Source: Camarhynchus parvulus (Eukaryota; Chordata; Aves; Passeriformes; Thraupidae). From it: DNA of 64,000 nucleotides. How positions within the stretch are numbered: position 1 is the first letter of the stretch; each line of letters begins with the position of its first letter. The notes beneath the pieces were generated by a model. That model ran no database searches. It was given only the letters and a program-made list of their open reading frames with translations, and was not told the origin of the DNA. Shown here one piece after another: positions 1-11,285 of this stretch. The stretch spans positions 56,667,994-56,731,993 of the forward strand of contig NC_044571.1 of the NCBI RefSeq assembly GCF_901933205.1, given 5' to 3'. The translations under genes were made by a program, and so were the position numbers.

Positions 1-6
1 TGAATG

Positions 7-92
7 CATCCATCCATCCATCCATCCATCCATCCATCCATCCATCCATCCATCCATCCATCCATCCATCCATCCATCCATCCATCCATCCA
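7..92. repeat. (TCCA)n tetranucleotide microsatellite
   Basis: About 21 uninterrupted copies of a CATC/TCCA unit. On the minus strand it reads GGAT repeated and runs directly into the CR1 fragment that follows. The CR1 sequence at that point normally contains a short TTGGCTGGATGG stretch, so the array probably grew from this internal seed. The purity of the array suggests it is young or still length-variable. It begins six bases into the window. Confidence 0.97.
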
Positions 93-840
93 ATCTCTTA
101 TCCACTTAATAGTCTACCCCTGTTTGTCAACCTCTGTGTTGAAGGCCTTAAATGTCTGCGTGGATGATATCAGTTGATCTCCCCTTGTCACTCCATCATA
201 AAAGGCCACGTGTTTGGTCAGGCACAATTTTCCCTTAGCAAAGCCACACCGGCTTTTTTGGATCATCTTCTTGTCCTGCATATATGTGCCTTAACCTTGC
301 TTCCACAGGGATCTGTTCCATGATCTCCCCAGGCACAGAGGTAAGGCTTGTAGTTCCCTGGATCTTCCTTTCTCCCCTTTTTTAAAAAATAAAGGTGTTT
401 CAATTTTTCAAGTTAATGGCTTCTTCTGACCACTATGACTTTTCAAATATGACAGAATGCAGCTTGACAACTACATCAGCCAGCTCCTTCAGGACCCTGG
501 GATGTTTGTCATCAGGCCCCATAGACCTGTGCTTGCTCAAATTAATCAGTTTGTCTCAAATCTTCTCTTTACTGACAGTGGGTGGGAATTTTCTCTCCCA
601 GTGCCACCTGGAGTTTCAGGAAATTGAGAGATAGGGGAAACATGACTAACAGTGTAGACTGAGGCAAAGAACTTGATGAGTACCTCAGCATTCTCCATAT
701 ATATCACCAATTCTTATTTATCAGAGGGCTACTCTCTTCTTGGCTTTTCTTTTCTGACCTATGTATTTATAGAATAAATTCTTGTTTCTGTTATGTTCAT
801 TCCAGGATAATTTGTCTTTTGAATTTTATTAGAAGGAAGC
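93..840 (-). mobile_element. CR1 LINE fragment, ORF2 reverse-transcriptase region
   Basis: Read on the minus strand, this matches the linker and the first half of the RT domain of avian CR1 ORF2. Recognisable landmarks on the plus strand are the complement of the PGKIMEQIL-type motif (around 312-345), the stretch around 440-520 that in CR1 encodes the segment before the RT fingers, and the ACTGAGGCAAAGAA stretch at 659. The reading frame is broken by many stops and indels, so it is dead. The CR1 3' half is absent; the element meets the microsatellite at 92 and may continue beyond the window. The right edge is fuzzy (about 820-850). CR1 is the dominant non-LTR retrotransposon of birds. Confidence 0.88.
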
Positions 841-3800
841 GAGTGGCAATGTTCATTATCATGTTGTCTGCCACTTGCTTTGTATCACTATGGACCCTTT
901 TTCTCTAATAAGAACAATCCTAGAGGTAGAAGACTCAGAGTATTGATGTTTCATTGTGATTCTATGCTTGTTTTTAACACTAAAAAGATGGTCCTCATTT
1001 TGATTATATTTTTTAAATTTCACTTCAATTTAATTTTTCATTGACTGAAGAATGTTGAGGTATGTTATATGAATCAGCATAATTTTCATCCTTTTTCTGT
1101 TAGCAAAAAATCAAATGTTGTGAGCTATAATCCCTCTTTCCTGCTATTTCTGTAGGCAAGGGAGGGTTTGTACTTAGAAGACAACCAGTCTAACAGTTCT
1201 GAGCTTTGTCTCAGTATGGAGTCACTGCTGACATGGTGAAGATAATAAGATTACAGGATGTGATCACTAGTGTGACAGCAACTCATACAGACAAGATCAG
1301 CCTTTTTACAGCCTAGCTCTCACCCGTGCTGCCAGTGGGATAACTGTGATAATGCAGAACTCAGAAAAGGGATGCAGAACACAGATGGTGCATGGGACAA
1401 GGGATTGGGTGACCCTTGAACTGTCTGGCCACAGTTACACATTAATATTGAATGTAGAAAATGTAAACAAAAATTAAATGCATCTCTGTAATGTAGAGAC
1501 ACATTTGTACTTAACTTGTGGACAGTTTCTAATTAGAATATGAATACTTTTTGCAGTATGCTCAGTTCTCAGTCTTAACACCCAGCACTGTAATATGGCT
1601 GCCTATCTCTGTCATTAGTTTTCCAAGTTTATGGCAACCTCATTGCCCTAAACCTGGCCCCCAGTGTTAAAGAAATCAAATTACATGGTGATGTTGATTA
1701 GGATCATTCAAGAAAGAGAGGGGAGAGATATGTGGCTATCAGGAGCCTGAAGGATGAGGAAAAGAGTATTCTGTGCTTGTCTTACCTCTCTGCCTCTCTA
1801 GGTCTGCAATAGTACTTTACGAAAATATGTGTGATATAGCTTGATAATGCTTTTAGTATTTAGTATAGTGCACCCAAGGAGATATAGGAAGAGTCATACA
1901 AACAGACACAAGGGCAAGACAGGTGCCATAATTCTTAATATGAACTTTGTGAAAGTGTCTGGATAAAACTTTTTTGTGCGTATTAATGATTTTTATTATT
2001 TTTTCCACAGGTATTCTTATCAGTAGTGCTAAAACTGACTTTTGCTTTCCAAGTAGTTTAGCACTGTAGCACCGTATGAATTATGTTGTTTTTGTCCATC
2101 TCTTCTGGCTCTTCACTTGTCTCAGTTCTTTTAATTTCACTTTTCAAAACTGGCAAAAGTACCATCCATCATAATGGAGCTTGCAGGGACTATCCAAGCA
2201 ACTAAGCACTTAATTGGACAAATTTAACACACTTGAAGTGCATTATTATGATCTGAAAGCAAAGGGATTCCTTCCTCTAAGTTTGCTGATATTTCTTTCT
2301 GTCTTTGTGGGCAGAACCAAATGCTTCTGAATAATGCGTCAATTAAAAAAAAAAACCCAAAAAAACCCCCCAAAAACACCAGCATAAGCAAAGGCTACAG
2401 CTACTCAGTTCCCAGTCAGTTTGAGTAAAGCCTTTTCCTTTGTTCTGACCTGTTTCTCAGGAGAATTGAACAGATGGATATCTCCCAAAGTAGAGAGAAG
2501 GAGACAAGTATAGAAAGCTCTTATGCAAAGAAAATGATGCAAAGTACATTCTAAGAATTTAAAATGTCTGATAGTGCTGAGAATAGACAATGAAGGGTAC
2601 AAAGCTAGGCAGAGAAGAAATTACAAATGTAATACAGAAAGATAAAATATAGACAATTCATCAAGTAAGAGGGTGAAAAGGGATGCATAAAAAGGCAGGA
2701 AAAGAAAAGCAAAAATATTAAGGGACAGCAGTCCTTCTTGATGTGAAAAAAAAGTTTTTCTGGTGACACACAGTCTCTGAAAGGCAGAAATTACATAGGT
2801 GGTACACACTGAACAAAGAATGTGAATGGGAGAGTGCAAACTGTCTGCAGTGACTTGGGACAATGGAGACAAGGCAAGTCCTGTTGATATGTATCACAGA
2901 AGTGCACGGAATTTCACAGCCTGGAAGAAGACTGCTCACCAGTGGGACCGGTTGTAGCATGGAGACCAACAAGTGATTAGCTTAATTCACTTTTTTGCTA
3001 GTTTAAAATATAATTAAGAGTTTGTTATTTTATTGTTTTAACTTCTGTTCTAGGACAGTTTTTAGAAGGAAACACATGGCTGTAAAGGATAGTGACTGGC
3101 CTATAAGATGAAGTTTAAGTAGGATACAGATCCAAATGTATTGGCTGTGGGTCTTTGCTAATCCATTTTAGCATTTCAGCTGAAGCAGGGGTTGCTTTAA
3201 TCCTCTACAGTCTTCCTTCCACCATAATACCTGATTTTTCCCAAGGTTATGTTTTCATCTCCAAGTTCCTCTGTGAACAGGGGAACTGCATCAAGAGCTT
3301 TCAAGTCTCTGGATTCTCATGTTCATGTCTGAGCATCCAAGTATGTTTGTAGTATCTCTTAAGATAATTAAATTTTGAATATACTTGTATATGCACATAC
3401 ATACATACAAACATATTTTGTGGTCTTACAAAAGGCTGGATAAATTCTTTTATGTTACCTTGGGTACCTTAATATTATCTTGTCATTTACTATTTTCTGA
3501 AGTGTCTAACACAGTCTATAATAGCTATCCATACGTCTTTTTTTCTTGAAAATTTTAAGCACTCTTTCTTGGATTTGTGACATAGAGAAGAATGAGAAGA
3601 TTTTTTTTTTCTGTGTTTCCTAACTGAACCTTGTGGGATCAATCTTTTTGCATGAGGGAAGGGGGAGGAATGAAATGATAGGACAAGATGGTAGTATCCA
3701 TTTTGTTCTAAAAACTTATGAGTCTCTTGGCCTGTTTTGGGTAGTTTTTAGGAGAAGAAAAGGCAACGTTTTCACAAACAATGGAATTCAAGAAAGAGTC

Positions 3801-4698
3801 TCTAATTAGGCTGTTCTTGAATGAAGAAATACAAGTGTTCATCTTCCCTTAAAGCACATTAATCCAAGGAGAGAGATACTATAACTGTCCTAATCTATCG
3901 GAAACTAGCTAATCAAAGACTGTGCATTAATAAGCATCAAAAATTCAACTTTTTGATCAAAGTTTCTCTAGTGAAGAAGTCTGATAAGACTAACAAAGAT
4001 CAGGTTTAGGCCTTATAGCTGTAGTAGAAGTTAAAAATTTAATAGGAAATCAAGACACAAATTCATTAAAGGCCAGGGTTCCTTAGTTCTTCTGTTTTGG
4101 AAACTACTTCTTGTCTCAATAAAGCAACTGGTGATGGATTAGATACTACCACATCACATTTTGCTCTATACTAGGAAAGCTGTGAGAAGTTCAATTCTCA
4201 AAACTTTGATTATGGGTCATAATCTTCTTGACAGTATTTTAAAAATATCCAACACTGATCTAACTCTGCTTACTGAAACTGAAAATTAATATCAGTTTCA
4301 TGAACTTGTTTATTCTTGGTGCTTATCACTTAGCAATTCACGTTAGGACTGTGGTTTGAACTTGGTCTAGTAGTGAATTAGACTAATATCCATCTGACAC
4401 AGAAAGCAATTTTTAGATTGCTTTGATAAACTAAGATTTATTCTCAGAAAACAGGGGGCAGAAGTCCACCAGCTGCCAGGAATCCTACCTCACTATGACA
4501 GCAGGAAGCCCAAGAAGGGACATGGCCTACAACCACAATATTAAATCCATTCATCCCAGGGAGTGAGACTCCTATACTAAATGCTGCTCAGTGATGCACC
4601 CACTCTGCTTACACCTCACGTTTTCTTGAGCAGACTGTTGTGCCTTTTCTATGAAGCACTTGGTCCTTGGCTTCTTTGAACCTCAGATAAAAATTTCT
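841..4698. other. AT-rich DNA without recognisable gene
   Basis: Both strands show only short chance open frames with no recognisable domain. There is an impure A-rich tract with C interruptions at about 2344-2385 and a short (ACAT)n run at about 3396-3412. No repeat family was recognised with confidence. Confidence 0.7.
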
Positions 4699-4732
4699 TG
4701 TGTATGTGCGTGTGCGCACGTGTGTGTGCACG
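4699..4732. repeat. Alternating pyrimidine-purine (TG/CG) tract
   Basis: Thirty-four bases alternate strictly pyrimidine-purine, mostly TG and CG steps, around the palindrome GTGCGCAC. This is a decayed (TG)n microsatellite. Tracts of this type can adopt left-handed Z-DNA under negative supercoiling; that is a property of the sequence class, not something shown for this site. Confidence 0.85.
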
Positions 4733-6892
4733 GGTGAGTTGGAGGCATAGTGGTGATGCTTCAGCTCGCATAAAGTGTTTTTATGTCATGAAACTGATGC
4801 AAGTTATGCATAACCTATCATATGGCACATGAAAGATGAGATTATTTAAGGGAACAAACCTTCCAGCATCGTGACAGATGACTCTTCGGTGGGGAGCAAT
4901 TCAAAGCTTTCAGGAAGATGCTTCTGGAAGTCTCTCAGATCCCATCCCAATCCTACTCCAAAGGGAACTAGATGGTTTGGTAAGCAGTGACTGGATGAAT
5001 TAATATTTGTGTAGTGGAGATGACAGGAGAGTAGGGGATCAGGATCTGCTTTTGGCAGTGCAGGAGCATTCATTGCCTCTTTGTAAGTAAAGCAGGGATT
5101 GAATGACAAGGCATTGCTTTGCTAATTAGATCCACAAGGCAAAACAGAGATCCTATCCAGATCCATAAAGAAACCCACTCCTGACATAAGCTGTTCCTTT
5201 TCATTGCCTGAACAGTGACTGGGAGAGTCAGCATAGCCAGGAGGATGCTTAGAGTTAAGAAGAAAATGATTTGAAGGTCACTGTTTGATCTAAGGCACTG
5301 ACACAGTTTTTCTTACTAAAAAGGATACAACCAACAATACCATGTTTTTTTACAACTGCTTATTCAGCATTTCTAGTAAGGGAGGGGTTTTGTTGGTTTT
5401 TTTTAAGGAATAAATATTTAGGAAATACATAATTTTAATATAAATAAATAGGTACATCAAAATCTATTACATGGGTATACTTCTAATTACTTTAAACTGT
5501 AGTTATTGAACATTTGCCTTTGGTAATCATTTCAAAATGAAAATAATTTCAATTTCCTTTCAAATGCCTTACCATTTAATTCTCCTCATTAAAAGCCATA
5601 AGTAGACTGCCCATACCAAGTCATTTTTTGGGGATAAAAAGAATAAAGCTGTACATCAGAGGCCAAGTGTAGGATGCAGGGAATGATACAAGAGCATAGT
5701 TTAAAACCCCTTTAAATTTAAGTTAATTAAAATAAAGAAAAAGGAATGAGAAAAAGAATGGAGAGGAAGGTCTCTTACATTCAGTTCATCAGATAGATTC
5801 TGGATACACAGTTTCTGGATACACAAATATTTACTATTAAAACCACTTTTCTTGTGGTTATTTCCAGCAGGTTTGTATGTGTCCAAGCACTTAAGGAGTT
5901 AATCTCTTTCAGCATGTCAACTTGTTGCTTCCACATTTACTGTTTGAACAGAAAAATTCCAAGTCTCTCATGAGACTGGTCTTAGTTATGCTAGATGCTC
6001 TCTGAACACAGAGCAGTGTCTTCAGTCTCCCTGGTATAGGATACGGCAGGAATTAATGCTGCCTGGAATAAAAGCTGTTAGTTTCATATGTCAAGACTGT
6101 TGTTCTAAAAAAAAAGTGCATCAGAAAGGGGATATTATGGGACAATCCCAACTCTTATGTCAAGCCATAGCCTTGTTCAAAAACACACAACCAACAAGTT
6201 GCTTCAGGTTAAATATCCAGCTGAGTGGAAGCGAATAAATCTTTAGATTCGGTTTATTATTTTTCTCCCTGAAGTTACTGTGAGTACTTGTCAGAGACAA
6301 AAAAAAACCCAAAAAAACAAAAAAACCCCTGTGCTTTTCAGCCTTGTTGGTAGCCTGCTGATTTTCCATACTCTGCTGTGTTCCCTGGGTTATCTTCTGT
6401 CCTACTTCAGCAGTTTTGACAGGTGTATATGGATCATAGTGTTGACTGCTTTCCATGTGTTTTGGTCCTGCTTAAGAAGCTGCTGTGCTATCTACAATGC
6501 TCTTTTTTCCTACTGCAGGAATAGAATTGCACTTTCCATTAAAATTCTTTCACGTTAGAAAGATGCACCTAGAAAGCATCATCAAAAGAACTCTACTGGC
6601 TGGCCTTCAATTACCAAAGTATGAAAATTCACAGTTGGGCTAAAACCTACGGAACTCAGTTCATCAGTACTCTCTGTGGGTAGTTTTAAGGCAATGACAA
6701 GGCATAAGTAGGCAACACAGCTTTGATTTTCAGCTGGTCTGTCTACTTTGTTTCAGTCAGCAAAGTAATATTACTTTCATTAAATATTTAATTTGAATTT
6801 TCCATGTTTAGCTGCAATTTTTTCAACTTGATAAAAAATCTTGTTCGCTTGGGGCCATTATAGTTGCACTATCATTTTGTGCTGTCTGCCTG
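4733..6892. other. AT-rich DNA without recognisable gene
   Basis: No coding gene or repeat family was recognised. A 13-bp direct repeat (TTCTGGATACACA) occurs at 5798-5810 and 5813-5825. An A-rich tract with C interruptions lies at about 6299-6328. Confidence 0.65.
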
Positions 6893-7085
6893 TTCTTTTT
6901 CTCCTTCTTTCTCTCTCTCAATTTTTTTTTGCTTCTCTGTTATTTTCTTTTTTTCTTTTTTCTTTTCGTCTATGTCTTCCTTTATTTGTGTTTCTTTTCC
7001 TTTCCCTTCCTCCCTTCTTTCCCTTCTTTCTTACCTTCTTTTTTGACTCAGCACTCCTCTCTTTCTCATTCTCTCCCTCATCCTT
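6893..7085 (+). repeat. Polypyrimidine (T/C) tract
   Basis: About 190 bases are strongly biased to T and C on the plus strand (TTC, CTT and TC units, some G and A interruptions). The minus strand is correspondingly purine-rich. It produces spurious low-complexity open frames on both strands: phenylalanine/serine/leucine-rich on plus, lysine/arginine/glutamate-rich on minus. These should not be read as proteins. Long homopurine-homopyrimidine runs can form triplex DNA in vitro. Confidence 0.85.
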
Positions 7086-10000
7086 CATTTGCTGCCCATT
7101 CTTCTTAATAGGCCACTGTATGTCCAAATATTTTGAAATAAAGTATTAAAGAAGTAAATTTCTTAGGAAAGCATGCTCTCCTTTCTGTTCTTCTCTATTT
7201 TATTTTTTTTTACCTCCAATGAAGTTACTTGCCACATGGCTCAGACCTTATTGATAAAGGCTATTTGAAGAAAAAAAGGTAAGGAGAAGATACTCAAGAA
7301 AAAACTTGATGTCATGTTTGTTGATGCCAACAATTTTTTTTATACAAGAAAAATAGACAAGACTGGAGCCCAGCAGCATATGAGGACTAATCCAATTCAT
7401 TTTTTAGAGCTTGACTTTCCTCATAGCCTGCTAATTTTTTGTCTCCAGCAACATCAGTAATTCACAGAAGAAAGAAGATACAGAGGTTTTTTTTATTAGT
7501 CATTTGATAAATCTGTGAATGACTGTGCCTGTCAAAGGCTTCTTTTCATTCAGACCAGCAATAATTTCTTCTGCATTAAGTAGTCCATTTGTATAAGTGG
7601 AGGTCATTAAAGCTCCTATGAGAGCCTCATGGGTTAGATTTGGATGAGTTTCAGTTGGTTATGTTGCTATTCCCCATGTCAGATGTGTAATATTATTTCT
7701 GAAAAATGTTTACAGCACTGAAGATAAGGGAAGAAGGATGGTATTGTCATGCTTTCTCCAAGGTTTTACATAACTCTGATAAGGATTTACTTTATACACT
7801 GTATTTCATATGAATAAGAAAAAAATCCCCCTATATTTATCTTCACACAGTTTTCACAGATAAAATTCAGTGCAATGTTTGTACAAAGCTCCTTAAAATA
7901 CTCAGCCTAAGGCTGAAAGAAGAAACAAAAATATTTGAGGTTATTGTATTTTTTGTACTTCAGGTCCAGTACCATTTATGTGTTTTTGAAGTACCTAGCT
8001 TATCACCAATTCTTCAGTTTTTGAGGAATGATATCTTAGATTCTTGGAGATCTTTCCCAGATGGATATTGAGAATTCTGCATTGTAAAAAAAGTATCCTA
8101 GACATCTCTCCTGGCATAAGGAGGCTTTGAAGCAACACCAGCCATGACAATCCATTTTTTAGGTGTTAATGACAGTAAATTTAACTGGCATGCAACTGGG
8201 AACTAAAATTTTCTTTTTCTTGTGTCTGAAAGCCTCCCAGAAAATTATGGATGGGAGATCTAAAATAAAAACAGGTATTCAGATTACTTTAAAGAAAAAG
8301 TCATCTGTCTTTAATATTTAATCATACCAATGACATTTCATTGTCCTAGAAAGAACATGTATGTAAACGTTGTTCATATTCCTCATAGTTTTGCCTAAAG
8401 ACAATGTCAGCTCCAAAGAGCTTGCCATCTAAGTAAATAAGAGAGTTTCACAGAATAGGTAAAAATACTAGCCCAGCCATCTCATGCTCCTATAAAACTG
8501 TGCTTTATGGGCTGCTTTGATAATTAAGGTTCTCTACACTTCACAGATAGACTCTAGCATAATACTAAACCTTCTAATCTCACAGCTTCATTCATCTTCA
8601 TCTACACCCACTGATTTCTCCTTTCTTTTTCTACATTCTCTTCCTCAAAGAGGTGTGGGGATAAAATCCACTTTTATCTGTTCTATTGCCAAATTGAATG
8701 ACTTAGCAATCTAAGACCAATTGAATTTCAGTATATCTTAAGCTCATAAACATATTTTAACAAGTCCTTCTTGGCTATTCTTCAGTCCCATTCTGACTGA
8801 TAAGTGTGCCTTAATATTCCCTTTGGGGCCGAGTAAAATGATTTTAGAAATCTAGGTTTACTGGTGGAACCTGAAGATTTTTTTCAAATTATAGAAGAAA
8901 CAGTTTGGTGTCCAGGAAAGTGATTCAAACAGTCCAATTTTAAATGCAAAAGAACAGCTCATAAAACTGCTTTTAGGAACAACTGAATTACACAAAAGTC
9001 CATGCTTCTTCATTTTACAAAGATTTCCTTTGGGTTGTGTTGATAATAGCATATGAGCACAATATATTTGTTTAAATTACTTAGTAATATTTAATTATTA
9101 TTGTTTAAAAGAAAGAGTGTCTCAATTATATTAAAATATCACTCTCCCATACAACTCACAGGCTTGTTTAGGAGTTAAGAGAGGCTGGGTACTTTTCACA
9201 GAAGTAAGGCTGGAGTCAATCCTCTTTCAGGAGAGTAGGAATATTATCTAGTACTCCTATGCCTGTTGGACCCAGTGTCAGAGAACAGTTCTGGCCTCAT
9301 TTAGTTGGCTAGTATAGGTATGGCCCACATGAACTAACCTATGGTTTCCATGCATACAGAAGGGCATTGTTAGATGCAACATGTTTAGCTTCCTTCTGAG
9401 ATCTACTCTTATACATTCTTTTTGTTAAAGAAGATACCTAAACTTGCTAAATTCCAGCAGTGGGTCTTCTGGACAAAAAATACTTGCATACAAAGGCATC
9501 ACAGTTGTCCAGTTTCTCAAAACAAAACTGTCAGTGCAGCAACTTCTTACTTCTGCCCAATTTCTGCATATCAGACAAATATCTGGGGCAGTCACCACTG
9601 AGCAAGAAACATGAGTTCTAAACCTCCTCAAGATTGTATTTCCACTCCATTAAAGATTTCTAATTGTGTGTATGGCAAACCTCTGAATGAATCTGCTGAA
9701 GATGAACTATTGCGAATGTAGAAATGTTTGTTAGAGTCTGGAAAAAATCCTTAGAGTCTATAACTTGAAGGAAAGTATAACCCAAGTCTAATAAGGGTTT
9801 TTAGAATGAGATTTTTGAATCCCTCAAAAGGGCAGGTGTTCAAAAATGACTTGTTTGTAACTGATTGTTCCTTGCAGTTGTCCTGATCAGCATAACTCAG
9901 ATCTATCTTTCTCATAGCACACACTACAAGACTAAGTACCTAATTCTAACATTTCTTATGATCCTGTGGAGATGAAGCTTTTAGTTTTCAGTGCATTATG

Positions 10001-10824
10001 GTACTCCCCTCACCTTGGCCAGTCTCCTTAGGATCTCTGTAGCCAATGGAGAGAATTAGTTTCAAGGTATAATTATCTTAGTTTGTCTGCATTTGGTAAG
10101 AAGATTCACACTTCAGAAATGACAATTCTCTTTACTATTTCTAAGGAAAATCTAGCTTAGATTTAGCCATTTAAATTCTGCATATTTTTAGTAATTCCAG
10201 TCCCTTTTCCTGAATTTAGGTTACAGATACATAAAAATGTGACCTTAAAATGTAAAGAATAAAATCCATTTCCTAAATGTTTTGCATCTCTTTGGCAGAT
10301 ATAGGGTCTGACCATGCTGGATGAGCTGACACATTAATTTTCTGCAACTATGGGTATCCCTTCAGCCTTCAAGAATGGTTCAGATTCTTATTTGCTCATA
10401 ATCACATAACTAAAAGTAGGATTTCCTGTTAGATTTAGTTGCTAAAGTTTAGAAGATATGAGGTTGTTTTGTGATATGAAAGTTGGCTTCCTAAAAGTGC
10501 AACACTGTACCTTAACTCAGTAATAGCTTGTTGGAGAACACCTATGATCCTATAATTTTCATCATATTCATTAATGGAGCCTCTGTTGCTTAAATGCACC
10601 CTTAATTCACAAAAAGCGCTTTCTTGTATTTTCTTACCTATCAGATGAAAGAGAAAAAGTTTCTAACCTCCCCATTCCTATTGCCATGTACTTTCATTAC
10701 GTTAAAAGCTGCAGATCGTGGCAGCAGAATAACTTTTCAGGGGGAAAAAAAACCCAGTAACAATTCATTTGCAGACGAGGCTCTTAAAAACCATCAGTTT
10801 CATATACCACAGCTTAGGACTGTA
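7086..10824. other. AT-rich DNA without recognisable gene
   Basis: No convincing coding segment, RNA gene or repeat was recognised on either strand. Open frames are short and lack codon structure or domains. Confidence 0.65.
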
Positions 10825-11285
10825 AACACAAATGTCCTGGATCTGGCCAGGAAAGGGATGATTTTTGCAGTAGTTGGAATGGGGCAAGGCTGCAGCCCAG
10901 AGGTTATTCTATATCATCACATATCATTGCTGGGGATGGGGAAAAAGGAATCTCTTTCAGGGAAAAAGGAAAGTTCCTTCTGGTTGAGTGAGTCTGGCAC
11001 TGGTCCTGAGCCAGAGGAAGCAGTTGGGCATGGCGTGGCCACGGTTGGGTCATGGGCTCCTGAGTGAGAATTCTTGCATGATGTGAATCACTCTTATTTG
11101 TACAATTCTGTCGCTGCTGTTACTCTTTATTTTCTTCTCTCCAGTAAATTGTTCTTATGTCCACCTCTGATCTCTGCCTTTTGTGCCTCCAATTCTCCTG
11201 CCACCCATAAGTGGGGAGAGGGGAGTGAGGGAGTGGAAATGTGGTTTCAGCAGGAGCACTAAACTGGAGAATACCATTCCTAAAG
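10825..11285 (+). mobile_element. Avian endogenous retrovirus LTR relic
   Basis: The right part (about 11075-11285) has the layout of the R/U5 end of a bird LTR: a TTACTCTTTATTTTC stretch, a CAGTAAATTGTTCTTATG segment, a CTCTGATCTCTGCC stretch, a G-rich GTGGGGAGAGGGGAGTGAG block and a terminal GGAGCACTAAACTGG. I recognise this pattern from bird ERV LTRs. The left boundary is uncertain; the GC-richer block from about 10825 is included as probable U3. A 147-codon open frame (about 10624-11067) overlaps it but starts at TTG, not ATG, and resembles no protein I know. No partner LTR or internal retroviral genes are seen nearby, so it is probably a solo, eroded LTR. The class (ERVL or other) is not determined. 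Confidence 0.6.

Noticed and set aside
2344..2385. A-rich tract as a SINE or processed-pseudogene tail
   Set aside because: No element body or gene copy is seen on either side; impure A/C runs of this kind are common in bird DNA.
6841..7149. Plus-strand 102-codon frame and overlapping minus-strand K/R/E-rich frame
   Set aside because: Both are direct consequences of the polypyrimidine tract; low-complexity, no domain.
8440..8500. TTCACAGAATAGG as an inverted CR1 3' end
   Set aside because: The GGTTGGAAGGGACC-type sequence that should follow is absent.
10624..11067. 147-codon plus-strand open frame as a gene
   Set aside because: It starts at TTG, overlaps an LTR-like block, matches no known protein and shows no splice context.
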